Below the pieces are notes generated by a model. That model was given only the letters and a program-made list of their open reading frames with translations. It did not search any database and was not told the origin of the DNA. This document shows, in pieces, positions 22,916 through 34,372 of a stretch of DNA of 64,000 bases (its first letter is position 1; every line of letters starts with the position of its first letter). Both the position numbers and the translations under genes were made by a program. The stretch is taken from NCBI GenBank assembly GCA_963924555.1, contig OZ004584.1, positions 6,881,001 through 6,945,000 of the forward strand. Direction: 5' to 3'. This DNA comes from Crambe crambe (Eukaryota; Porifera; Demospongiae; Poecilosclerida; Crambeidae).

Positions 22916-23584
22916 AGTGAATTAGCTACTGTAGGCAACTTGCTTTTATCGAAATTACCATAGCCACTATCTATGGTTCTTTAGCTATAGCCCTGTGCGC
23001 GCTAATCCCCCGGCCCCCGGCGCGGGCGAATTTTTATTTTTTATTTTTTTTAGAATATTAAATTTTATAGACTCTCCACTGACCTTTGAACCAAGTTGTG
23101 CGCATGCCCATGGCAATAGTTCGAGTTTGTGAAGCCAGAACCAAGACCCCTGAGCAAATGTATCATAGCAAGAGTGTATGAGAAATAATAAATAAGGTGC
23201 AGGAAAAGAATGAATAAACCTAGAGCAATAAAACTGACAGGAGAGAAACTGAAATTCTGTTGGGAGGATCTAGAACTACATGGCTATTCTCCTTGGTACT
23301 CGAGACCACTATTTCATGGAAATCTGTTCCTTCTCAATGTTTGTTAACATTACAGAAATAACTATCCCATATGCAGCACAGTCCATCAACTCAAATACAA
23401 GTAGTTGCTGAGAAGGGTCCCATGAACTTTCTGGCCATGAAAATTGTTCTTGAAGCCAGCTACATCAAGCAGAGGTCTGAACTTTGCTGAGAAGTGTATG
23501 TACTCATCCTCCTTGGTTTCTGTGTAGCTAGAGAACAAACGTAGGGATGCAACTCACACATAACTCAGAGCTAGATTTACTTAC
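22916..23584. other. Intergenic copy-B segment with GC-rich island
   Basis: Equivalent of 2905-3589. The GC-rich patch is at about 22991-23028 and the following simple repeat is T-rich rather than ATTT. No gene recognised. Confidence 0.5.
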
Positions 23585-23761
23585 CTGAAACTTGGTCTGT
23601 ACTTTATAGTATGTAGCTAGGCTCTAGTGGGTTGGATAATCATTCACAGTAGCTTTTGTTAAGTGTAGGTTAAGTCTAATTTCAGTGTTAAGTTTTGTTA
23701 AATCTCCACAGTAGTATAACAGCAGCATGCAGCAGCAACAACAACAACAGCAGCAGCAGCG

Positions 23762-23818
<57 letters not shown>

Positions 23819-24498
23819 ACAACAATGACAACAATGACAACAATAAAATCCTCTTCTTGTAATGGAACCAAAGGAAAAACATAATGATGGACTTGATAGT
23901 AGCAGAATAAGCATTGTGAGGCTCATTAGCTACTGGAATATTATTAATGTATGATTGTAGTACTATCAGTGTTGCATCTGAATTAGAAGGAATGATAGTA
24001 GAAGAGTCCAAAACAATCATGTTGTTTGTTTGTTTTTATAGCTAGCTAGTGGCTAACCTGTTTTCAATTGGGAAATATGTCACAATAAGACTATTGGATA
24101 CAGTTCCATCATCAGTTTTCATATAAATAGTGTAATTGTTTACAGATGCATCAAGACATCTGCTACAGTTATAGATACTCTCTCCATTCAAAATGAGAAA
24201 ATGTTGCTGATTCAACTCAGGAGTTACTTGTACTGGGCAGCTGCAGTTTGTGCTATCATAGTAATCAGTTAGCTCTTGGAAGCACAGATATCAGCTGCAT
24301 AATAATTTAAACTAATAGCATTTAAGTATACAAAGTGGGGTCACTGAAATTAAAGAGATTATGTCTTTCACATTGAACTACTGAGTTCTTAAATGTTCAG
24401 ATGCAGTATTTGATTTTCAAGCGTAGTGGTGATTCTAGATTCACCTTTCTTAATGCCTGATGAGACGTTAACTGTCCACGTACGTAATGATATAGCTA

Positions 24499-24811
24499 AC
24501 AAGTAAGGGAAAAAGCATTTCGTGAAATGAAAAAAAGATGTAGGGATGACCACTGCTCAAAAAAGTAAGGAAACAAGAAGGATGGAAATGGGATCAATCT
24601 TTGTTCTGTATATCCAGCCAACAATCCCTACATATACACACATTACTACACTATAATCTGAAGTTACCTGACGTATATGTAGGGATTGTTGGCTGGATAT
24701 ACAGAACAAAGATTGATCCCATTTCCATCCTTCTTGTTTCCTTACTTTTTTGAGCAGTGGTCATCCCTACATCTTTTTTTCATTTCACGAAATGCTTTTT
24801 CCCTTACTTGT
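24499..24811. mobile_element. Foldback element with about 135-bp arms
   Basis: 24499-24633 and 24675-24811 are inverted copies around a loop of about 40 bp. The arms contain GTAGGGATGACCACTGCTCA, the same motif that ends the foldback at 61327. No coding capacity. Read on the plus strand the right arm gives a short open frame of no significance. Confidence 0.8.
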
Positions 24812-25582
24812 TCCTGGTCTTTTTTCCTCTCTTTTACGGTTTTAGCTATGATTAGAGTTCATTCTTCTATGTGTATGCAGGGACAGATGAAAGAAGTTCT
24901 CCAATAGCATACCAGCCCAATCATTTATCGAGTCAAGGTGTTGTGTTGTTGAGCCATACTTGGAGGTCGAAGATGCTGAAATAGAGTCTACCGTGGTGAA
25001 TCTAAATCCCCGAATCGATACAGTAGTCTATCATCAGCTAGCTAGAGCTAGCTAGAGCTAGCTAGAGACAGCTGAGTAATATTATGATTTCGAATAATTG
25101 GATATTCAAATACATGCGCATGCGTATTATAGAAAAGATGGCTTCCTAATTGAATTAGTCGAGTGCTGTGCTCCATAGTGTCTCCTTTTTCATCGACTCT
25201 TTCGAGGATCAACGAGTAGAAAAGATCGTAGTTGGTAGAATTTGGAGTGGATTTGTCCAGAAATCATAGCTGTAGCTTGAGTGGTTCGAGAGATATGGTT
25301 GTCTAAGAAGAATAATAAGAAGAAGAATAATAATAATAATAATAGAGAAGAAGAAGAATATAGCGATTTACCTGCTTGCCGTATTTCTGAAACGGTAAGC
25401 TCCCTGGTCCTGAAACTTGGTCTGCACATTGTAGTAGGCTCTAGTAGGCTGGATAATCATTCACAGTAGCTTTTGTTAGGTCTAAGTGGGGGAACTGGAA
25501 TTTCACTTTTGTATTAGTCTATAGGCGGCGCGCGCGGCCGTCCGAGTCATCCCTACATAGAGAGTGCTACCGCACTCTCTGA
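24499..25582. mobile_element. Composite insertion private to block B
   Basis: Blocks A and C read continuously (GCTAATAACCTATAGG in C) where B has about 1,084 extra bases. The left part (24499-24811) is a near-perfect palindrome. The rest is a patchwork: a GCTAGCTAGA run (25040-25075), a GAA/AAT-rich run (25303-25350), a second copy of the tail-like segment with flank (25409-25490, compare 23585-23665), a GC-rich patch (25513-25530), and at the right end TCATCCCTACA followed by a 9-bp-arm hairpin (AGAGAGTGC TACC GCACTCTCT). No transposase frame is visible. It may be a series of nested insertions. Confidence 0.65.
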
Positions 25583-25898
25583 TAACCTATAGGTTTAAAC
25601 TGACAATTGAATTCAGCCACTTGATGTAGGCCACAAATCACTTGTGACGGCATAGTAACTAATAATAGTAATACCACTATCTTTATCATCATAGTAAACT
25701 AGCTACTGTAAGCAACTTGCTTTTAATGATACTGCAGCAAAGGCGATAAAAATTATAAGCTACTCGCCTATGTCACGTGGCCGCGTGAGAGCGTGGGGGT
25801 GGGGCTGGGCCAGGTACTGTTATATGCATAATAATGGCTAGCTAACTAACACCATACTGACTGTGTCTGGATGCATTATATTATTATTGGTCAGCTTA

Positions 25899-28800
25899 TT
25901 ATATTGAGTACTTTGATTTCAAATTATCAGCCACTTTCATTTCACTGATGTTCTCTAGAGCTTCGATGATACCCTCCAGTTTGTTTCCAGGACGTTCGAA
26001 GTAAAACTCCAATGTGACTTCAAGGCATGTGACATTGCTTTCATTGTTGGTATAAATTTCATCTTCAAGGTCTTCGTCAATTCCAATCTGTTTTGCTTAC
26101 TCACTCCATTTGTCAGCAATGGGAACAAGATCTTCGATGACATCTGCAGCAGTTGAAGGCTTTGATACAGTTTCTGTAATATTAAATATGAATGAGCATA
26201 CATAGCTAATTTTTCATAAACATCTGCAGAGTATTCACCCCTCTTTGTAGCTCATAAATAAAGAGTACTGTATAGCTATACCATTAATAATCATGCAAGA
26301 TTGCAAAGCTCCTTATCTTCCTTTCTTCATTATGGTAGCAATGTATACTTGGCTAGCTACTAGCCATTACTTTTAGCTTGCTTTGTTGGAATCTGTGGTG
26401 GCACATCAAGTTTCAACTTTGAGGGAACTACATCCGAGTAGACCACTTTTTCTGGTGCTATGATCCCAACAATCGGAGATGAACATGAGAGGTTTAGTTG
26501 AGCATATATTATATTCTATAGTATGAATCATTGAATTATCAATAATCAATAAGTCAATATTGCTATACCTCACTGCTCAAAGACTCATTGGTTGTCTGAC
26601 AGACTTTTTCATTGCTAGGTGAAGCGTGTGGTACAGGGTCCTCTTGAGTACTCACACTCTGCAAACAAAAATAAAAAGCATAACTAATAATTCAGTCCCA
26701 AAGAGCTACGAGCTAAATAAAGCCAAATATTATTGATAACCATGATTGTAATAACAACAGTTTCAATGATACATTTGGCTAAAAAGCACTTTGCTTCGAT
26801 CTCCAAGTTAGAAACTCTTTTGGTAACATAATCAAGTGGATCAGTGGGTAGCTAAATGGACTATGTTGACTTCTGCAGTCACCAGTACTTTCTGCTTCAT
26901 GAACTGGATCGTATGGAATTTGCAGCTGTGGAAGGGTGGGCAATTTGAATTTGCAAGTAGCTAGCTAGTTCATACAAATCAGCTATAATGAGAATTTGAT
27001 AGCTGTGCACAGTCAGTAGCTATGTAGCTAGTTTGCATTCATAGTCATAACTTAGCTAGTTAATGTAGGTCAGGCTGGGGGGCGGCATATAAAACTGTAC
27101 CAGGTTCAGTTGGTTCAGTTAGCTTCACACTGTAGCTGATAACTGTAGAGCTGTACCTCATTGCCAGTATTTTCATTGAGTACATCTGAGCTTGGAGTAT
27201 TGGGTCCTCTTGGTAAGATATCATCATACACTGAACATGAGGTCATACCACTTGATGCCTTCTCTTCAGGTGGATTCTACATAAAAGTATAGTTAAGTTT
27301 ATAACTTAGCTAGCTATCATCATCATACCATGAAATCTGAGTATATATTGTCCTGTAATAAGAAAATATTTTCGTGAGTAGCTACATGACTGATGATCAC
27401 TAATACAATGTACCTCATGGTCGTCATGGAATCGTACTTGAAATTCGGCTACAGCATAAAGACTTAAGTGCATAACGATTAGCTAATAGTTGGCTATGTA
27501 ATTTTACCATTATGTTCACTTCGTTTCTTTCTGTAGTAGTGGTAGAAACCACAGCAAGATAGGATTGTGAAGAGCATGCATACTGGTTGGGTGTAGCTAT
27601 AGTAAAATGAAATAGCTATAGCCATTTTAATTTCTTACCTAAATATACTCCAGCAAATGCTGCAGCAACTGCTGTAATGTTGAGGTTCAGATGTACTTCA
27701 TCACGGTCTGTTCACAGACTCAGAATAATGAATGTTCAATTATAGGTGCCATGCATGTAGGTCATTATTATGGGCTGAGACATGACAGAAATTTGGGGGG
27801 ACGGAGGCTCATTAATGCTGACAATTAAGAAGTTATATGACACATTGAGTTTATCCATGGTCTATACTTTTTGCTAGCTAGCTAACTAAATTTAGATCTA
27901 TACCACACAATATGAGGACTAGCAGAAAGTGACATGGTTAGAGATTTTTACCTGAAGTTGACGTAATGATTGCAGAGCTAATGCTAGTTGGTTCAAGTTG
28001 AGTCATATTTTCACACTTTACAGTTGGAATAACAAAGAGGTGATTGGACACGAGTCCATAGTCTGTGTATTCAATGTATATGGTATAATTTGTGGATGGA
28101 ATAAGACAACCACAGTTGTCACTATGAAACTCAAATTCAGTGACGTTTGTGTTATTCAGTGAGCAGCAGCAATTAGTTTCATTGTGATGTGCTCTGATAT
28201 GTACAGTAACTCCTGAAGCCAGTGGGTAAGGAGAGATCTCCTGTGCAAAGAAAGAATAGGGTTAGCTAATAATAGCCATAGCTAGTTCATAAAGGGATCT
28301 TCTGTGCATGCATTAAGAACAATAGCAACTATAGGAGTTGCTGTCAATTAGCTAGGCTATACTTTAAAAATAAAGCAGGAGACATCTCTGATTTGGAATA
28401 ACATACCATGCAAAAACCGATTTCAGGTTCCACGGATGTTTGGGTTATTTGTGAGTCGCAGTTTGCGAATAGGATTATGAAATAGTTGTTATTCTAAATT
28501 CTCTTTTATAGGCACAATTATTTATCCCTCAAGGATTCTTTAGCTATAGTTACTGTACTCCATTGTCAATACTTCCAGCTAATGCATGCATGGTATCAAT
28601 AATAACCATTAGAACTACTGTAGCTACATTAATTCAGACACATTATTATCATTAATTTTTGTAACTTACTAATGATAGATTTACTTCAATATGAGAGTTG
28701 CAAATCTTGACTGTTGCATTGAGAAGACTTACAAAACCTTGAACATAATTATAATAAGTAAACAAATATGCACCTCTTCATTTAATGAGGGGGGGAGGGA

Positions 28801-29729
28801 GGGAGAAGACAGTGATCGAGGACAGCGTATAGATGTGCTGTACTGGCTAAGACTGGCATGTGCAATCTGTACGCATGCGCGGTTGATCAATTAACCCCGC
28901 CCAACCTGGGGGAGCGGCCACACTCCACTTGTTAACTATATTTAAAGATAGCTTTAAAATTAAGTAAACAAATATGCACCTCTTCATTTAATGAATAACT
29001 TACAAGGAAGGAGTGTTGCATTTATGGGCGCACTAGGAGCTCCTAGACCAACTACATTTCTGGCTCTAACAATGAATTGATACTGATTCAGGTCACTGAT
29101 ATTCATAGTGTACTGATGTGACTCAGTGCAGTGATCAGCAGAGTCCTTGAGTTGAATAGTCCCTCCCTTTCTGACTTCATATACATCCACACAGAATGTC
29201 ATGTCTGGGTCAGTGTTGGTGATATCTAGGGAAAAGGGAGGCTGCCAAGTCAGGATGATGGACCAGGCGGTACAGTTGATGGAGACTTCTAAGTCTTCAA
29301 CACTCTCTAATAATCCTGTGTGAGATAATCATGTCAACATGATTTACTAGCTAAACTTGTATACTTTCCTTGTATGCGAAGAGTATGCAAATCACCAAAA
29401 GCAAAGGAGAGAAGACCAACTCTAACACACTGAACTAGTGAGTTATTCAGTGAAGCACTGCAGTATAGAAATAGTAAAGGAGATCTTGATGATATATTTG
29501 ACCTGGCTCCTTCAACACTGATAGAGGAGACATCGTTGATTCTCCATTCAATGCCATAAAACCCCCAAGGATTCCATGGTGGTGTTGGTGCTAAGAGACA
29601 TCTGAATTCAATTGTTTGATTCAAGCCACAGACAACCTCATTACTTGAGAATGAGGTAGTTCGTCCTACGAGCTGAATCACCGCCGTAGCTAAAATGATG
29701 CTAAACTTCTTGCTACTACTTCTTGACAT
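25899..29729 (-). CDS. Receptor B2: copy of A2 with a stop codon inside the death domain
   Basis: Exons: 29369-29729 (signal peptide + Ig), 29004-29315 (FN3), 28670-28737, 27952-28240 (second domain), about 27642-27710 and 27512-27586 (transmembrane), several tail exons between 26390 and 27430, and the death-domain exon 25899-26173. It follows A2 closely with intact frames, but in the last exon GAG TTT GCA of A2 and C2 reads GAG TAA GCA, a stop at 26097-26099, about 25 codons into that exon. The predicted protein keeps ectodomain, membrane segment and ITIM-like motifs (SVYDDI, IPYDPV, VIYAQL, VVYSDV) but loses most of the death domain. It may be a natural signalling-altered form or an early pseudogene. 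A 52-bp palindrome is inserted 27 bp upstream of the start codon. Confidence 0.7.
28754..28990. mobile_element. About 175-bp insertion flanked by a 33-bp direct repeat
   Basis: In B2, between the linker and FN3 exons, AAGTAAACAAATATGCACCT plus the next 13 bases occurs at about 28756 and again at about 28962. Between the copies is sequence absent from A2 and C2: a G-rich start, GCATGCGCGG and CCCCGCCCAACC. Inside an intron, so probably removed by splicing. It could be a short interspersed element with an unusually long target duplication, or a local duplication plus filler. Confidence 0.6.
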
Positions 29730-29755
29730 TGTTTAAAAATGAACCATACTGCGCA

Positions 29756-29807
29756 TTAGCCTCGTACCCAGGCTCTAATTTATGCGGGGGCCTGGGTACG
29801 AGGCTAA
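29756..29807. mobile_element. 52-bp micro-palindrome with 7-bp target-site duplication
   Basis: TTAGCCTCGTACCCAGGC and its reverse complement are separated by about 16 bp. The insertion is flanked on both sides by CTGCGCA (29749-29755 and 29808-29814). Blocks A (about 8462) and C (about 56766) have the empty site CTGCACATG. It lies just upstream of the B2 start codon, so within its promoter or 5' leader. Confidence 0.85.
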
Positions 29808-30152
29808 CTGCGCATGTGCTAAGAGTAATGATCTTTATACGTACCAGCTGTACCTGTAGCTATGGCCTAGCTAGCTAGAGTCTGAGTTTCTTTGCCCACA
29901 ACCTAACTTTTTTGTACTTGTTTTTGAATGATTAAGGTTTTCCAGTAGTTAATGTTATGGATATCATAACTATATTTAATATAATTATGGCAATATGGCA
30001 GTATCTATAACTATTATGCACTTGACTTACTGTAATTTCCCTTTCAGAACAAATAAACATGTTTATTCTTTGTGATAAAGGTCAAAATTGTCTATGAAAA
30101 TAACTGAGTCAGGATATTGTACACACTGAAATTGAAAGTTTAATGGCAGTAG

Positions 30153-31010
30153 CTACTTTCTATGTAAATAATTTGCCACCTCAAATTCTTCCATACTTTT
30201 CAAAATATTGATAATGTCAGCCAAGCTCTGAGAGCGAAGTAATTCAATGGTGACCTTTAGGCATGTTTTATTTTTATTGGTAGGCTCTCCAGTGAATTCA
30301 AGGACACTCCCTATGTCAATTCCCATTTTTCCAGCAAACTTCCTCCACTTGCAAGCAATAGGGGAAAGATCATGGAAGAGATCAGCCACATTAAGAGTTG
30401 TAGCGTTTTGAAGACTTCCTGTTGTAAGATTTCCAACAAGTAATGTAATGATTGCGCTAATGAACTATAGCAACTATAGTATGGTTTCCATCAAGTTTAG
30501 TGGTCATACATCCCACCAATGATGGATAGTTGTATTGTATTAGTATATACAGAATGTCGTCTGGGTCAGTGTTAGGGAGGTCCAGGGAGAAGGGAGGTTG
30601 CCAAGTCAGGATGATGGAGGAACAGTTGATGGCTAACTCTCTTGAAGTATCCGGAATAAATCACAATGATCAGATTATACGTAGCTATGCTTTCCTTGTA
30701 TGTCAAGATTAAAGGGATTTCCATATGAACAAGTTGAGTTCGCCAAAAGAAACACACTGGACTAATGAATTATTTCGTCCAGCACTGCAGTATAGATGAA
30801 GAACACTTCTGCAGATCTATTTATCACATCTCCATCCACTCCATCTTTAATAGTGGCATTGTTGAGATACCAATCAGTAAATGCTTGAATAGTGGTACAT
30901 CTGAACTAAGCTGTTTCATTTAAACCACATACCACCTCTGAGGTAACTTGCCCTGAGATGAATCCAAACTGCAACAGAGAAATAGAGGCAATGATAACCA
31001 CTCTACTGCT
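30153..31010 (-). pseudogene. Receptor remnant B3: death-domain exon joined to D1-like debris
   Basis: 30153-30389 is a death-domain exon (LFHDLSPIACKWRKFAGKMGID ... VANYLHRK-stop), the block-B partner of the exon in A3. Upstream, 30540-30640 is a fragment of FN3 exon (only the part encoding VNISTNC... to DPDD) and 30690-31010 is a decayed signal-peptide/Ig exon of D1/E3 type, with the leader's Met codon absent and an in-frame stop in the C'-strand region. The linker, second domain and membrane exons are missing. The junction near 30400-30540 marks where block B stops matching A and begins matching the D1-D2 interval. Confidence 0.6.
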
Positions 31011-31899
31011 AGCAGCTAGTATTATATAGCTGCTGCAAGTATATTAGCTCTCTAGCTAAGCTATAGTTTGGACAACATTATGTGCATTGTTTACATTGTG
31101 AAATGAGCCCACCACACTATGAACTATGTAATGATAGCAGAGATGATTTTGGGGGAAAAGCTAATTGATAAGCATACACTGATGATGGCTCTGAGTAGCA
31201 GCTAATTTCCTGATTTAATAATTATGAGTGTGAGAGTTACGTATTGATATTGAAATTTAATGACTGATTAGAACTTTTAGTGTGATGATTAACTTTATGA
31301 TACAGTGTGTTATGATGGGAATAAAAAACAAGCAATGATTATAGCAACTACAATGTGTATTGGGCTACAGGAGGTTACGAAGCTGAATTGGGAGTGACCA
31401 TCAGTGTTCGTAGGTGCTGTGTGTGTGTGTGTGTGTGTGTGTGTGTTGGGGGGGGGGAGGGGGTGGGAAGGAAGAGAGTGTCAATAAAGAAATGTCAATA
31501 AGTCAATAAAGAAACTCTTGAAATGTAAAAACCATTAGCTATAGAGGAACCTCCAAAAATAGACACACTTGGGGACCCAGCCTTTTGTTGATCCTTGTAG
31601 AGAGGTTGTGGTCAGTTCGTACATGTACAACAAGATTATTTTTGTTGAGAGGTATGTCCTTTTTTGGAGGTTCCACTGTTCCCAGGCCTATTTTTTCGTG
31701 GGGAACAAGGCATATAATTGGGAGATATTATTGTATTCTTGAAAGAGGACACTTCAGGAGATCTCAAAAGTATTCCTATACTGGCAGCTATGGTGAGAGG
31801 CTACACTGTAACTTGCCAACAAGGGTCATAAATTGTCACACTTCTTGTCCCCTTCTTTTACACCAACCTGTCTTAAAGATTCTCACCATGGTTGAGCCC
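31011..31899. other. Intergenic segment between B3 and E1
   Basis: Third, more diverged copy of the D1-D2 intergenic region (12780-13586) with a long (GT)n then G-rich tract at 31416-31461. Plus-strand open frames encode low-complexity residues and change between copies. No gene seen. Confidence 0.5.
31416..31461. repeat. (GT)n(G)n tract
   Basis: About 14 GT units followed by a G run with one A interruption; counterpart of 13133-13170 and 40275-40311. Confidence 0.95.
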
Positions 31900-34164
31900 T
31901 CAATGCTTCCTCCTCTCTTCTCCCAATGGAACCACATTGGAGTAAAATGTTGCATCAGGTCCAACTATTTCAACTCTCGGAGTTAAAGGAGGAATCTCAG
32001 CATAAACTGGCTATTGAAACATAAAGAGAATGATAAATTCAATTATCATAGCTGTGTAGGTATTAGTCTATCATCACCTCTACTTTACCAACATCTTTAG
32101 TAATGGCATATGCACTGTTTTCCTGAATGTGTATTTCTGGGTGATTTTGTCTATCTTGAGCAGTGGCCACCATTTCAGAAAATTTCTATAATGAATCATC
32201 AGAAAGTATGACTAACTTTGGCTTAAGATGATGTTATTTTTGTTGAGAAAGTATGCATGCATCCTTTCATCATGCCAATGGCAGCCATTTTGGTACACAA
32301 TCCCCATAGAGCATAATACAAATTGTGCACCAAAATGGCCACCATTGGCATGCATAGTAAAAGGATACATTGTAAACACTCAGATCAACTGTAACTAGCT
32401 CCATTTGGAGCTAAATGGAAAGAAAGTAAAAATTGCTTTGAATTCATCAGTAATTATAGCTAGCTTCTTGTAGCTATGGATACCTCTTCTCTTTGAGCAT
32501 CCTTAAGCTTGATAACTGTGTACGCACTGTTTTCATGAGTTCGTATCTCAAGGTTTATTACTTCACCAGATGATTTTTGGCTATGGTTCCTGCCTGTGGG
32601 AGTGTTGTAACATAGCATAAGTGAATCATCATGAATTTGAAAGTGCTATGTAGCTGTCATATTGATCAACTGTCTAAGCTGTAGTGATATAAATGTAGCT
32701 ACCATTTTTCATGTGATGTAACCAATAGCAACAGGAAAATGTTGATAGCAGTAGAATGAATGCTAATATGGTCACCACTGCATGGAAATATATGATATTC
32801 ATGGTAACAATAACAGTGACACGATTCTACCATAATATTTACCAATACCCACAGCAATTATCACATTCAAATACTCAAAGGAGGAGGAATCTATAGAATA
32901 GTATATGACATACATTAGTATATGACATACATTAGTCTATGGTAAGTTAATTACATTGCTTACTGATTATAGTCGAAATGATCTTTTGTGTTGTCATATT
33001 AGTTGGGTTACTTTCACTTGGGAAGTACATCACAAGGATAACATTAGATAAACTTCCACCATCAGTTTCCACATAAACAGTGTAGTTGTTCACAGATGTA
33101 TTGAAACATCTGCTACAGTTATTCTCATCACTGTTCAGAATGAGGTACTGCAACTGATTCAAACCAACTGAGCAGTTGCAATGAGTGCTATTGTCATAGT
33201 TAATGTGAACAGTTAATCCTTGGAAGCATACAGATGTCACCTGCAAGAGAATGAGTAGCTAGCATTTTAACCCTTTAGATTAAAAACATACCAAAGATAT
33301 ATTCAGCTCCAATTCCGAATTAAATTGTTGTTGTATTTGACCTGCACTAAGGAATATCCCTGAATAAAATTATAACAGTTCACCTACATAATTATGTAGT
33401 ACCCATTAGTTTCATTACCATCATAAAATTCTACATTCCTTGGATCACTAGGAGTCCCTCGACCTACTACATTCACTGCTGTGACTATGAACTGATAGTG
33501 AAGCATCAGTCCAGAGTTGTTGGTAGGTATTGTGTAGTGAGGAGTCACAATGGAGCATCGTCCAAGGTGGTGCAGTGGAGTCCTCTCTCCCTCAGATACA
33601 TTGTACACTTCCACACAGAATGTCATGTCTGGGTCAGTGTTAGGGATGTCCAGGGAGAAGGGAGGCTGCCAAGTCAGAGTAATCAAGGAACAGTTGATTG
33701 AAGTATCCACTTCTCTCACTTCATCAAGCAATCCTAAAATATTATTATAAAAATAAACATTGGCATACTAATTATAACTTTCCTTGTATCTGAAGAATAT
33801 ATATATCACCAAGAAGACGTTGACTGGAGTCAAAAAAGTTTACTCTTTCACATTGAACTCTGGAGTCATTATACATTTCTGAACAGTTTATATAAATTAC
33901 TCTATTTTCTGTCACAACTCCTTCAAAGGTATCTGAGGATGAGTTGTTGATTTTCCATTGAATGACTAACCCACTTACTGGATCTGGATCTAAACTACAG
34001 TTGAGTACAATCATTTCATATAGGCCACAAATAACTTGTGATCCTGCGATGATAATAAAAATAATCATGCTTGATGATTTCAGCTCACAGAAAATACCTT
34101 CAATTGCACCTAAATCAACTAGAAGAAGTAGCATAAAGGCATATCCACTCATTTTAAGTAGCAA
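31900..34164 (-). CDS. Receptor E1: short-tail Ig/FN3 receptor with separate leader exon
   Basis: The signal peptide is its own exon (34098-34164, MSGYAFMLLLLVDLG; a second Met at codon 5), followed by a 54-bp intron and the Ig exon 33783-34043 (VICGLYEMIVLNC). FN3 33419-33733, linker about 33291-33358, second domain 32964-33240, transmembrane about 32843-32890 and 32705-32775, tail about 32485-32594 and 32080-32186, terminal 31900-32010 (ends EERRKH). The open frame across leader, short intron and Ig is accidental: the intron has GTATTT and GCAG ends. Tail motifs SAYTVI, SAYAIT type, VYAEI, TFYSNV. Its Ig exon pairs with E4; its 3' half pairs with D2 and E4. Confidence 0.72.
32258..32372. 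repeat. Inverted repeat in an E1 tail intron
   Basis: Arms of about 45 bp containing GCCAATGGCAGCCATTTTGG and its near-complement surround a spacer of about 25 bp. In the homologous introns of D2 (about 13915-13975) and E4 (about 41070-41125) only one arm remains. Either an insertion in E1 or collapse by deletion in the others. Confidence 0.7.
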
Positions 34165-34337
34165 TAAAAAGTTAATTATGCATCCACTCTATACCTGATA
34201 TTACAACATTATGGCTCTAAGCTAAGTACCTAGCTAGCTAGCTATAGTCGAGAGTTGAGATTATAATGTTTATTCCTTTTATTATAGCTATGCATGATTA
34301 CCGAATCCAGCTGTTATTGTTTTTTTTGGTTTGTTTT

Positions 34338-34372
<35 letters not shown>

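Larger units (their letters stand above)
23585..25692 (-). pseudogene. Receptor pseudogene between B1 and B2, split by an insertion
   Basis: Copy-B version of the relic at 3590-4594. The second-domain exon is at about 24050-24285, the 3' part of the Ig exon at about 24310-24495 and its 5' part with leader at about 25583-25692. The Ig exon is interrupted by about 1.08 kb absent from blocks A and C. As in A there is no FN3 or membrane exon. Confidence 0.6.
19998..30400. repeat. Segmental duplication, block B
   Basis: Second copy. Private changes: insertion 24499-25582, insertion near 28756-28985, micro-palindrome 29756-29807, stop at 26097 in the B2 death domain. Homology with A ends near 30400, where it switches to sequence like 12300-14900. 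Confidence 0.9.

Noticed and set aside
25040..25075. Regular GCTAGCTAGA units as a CRISPR-like or regulatory array
   Set aside because: Simple tandem repeat without spacers; TAGCTAGC motifs are scattered over the whole window.
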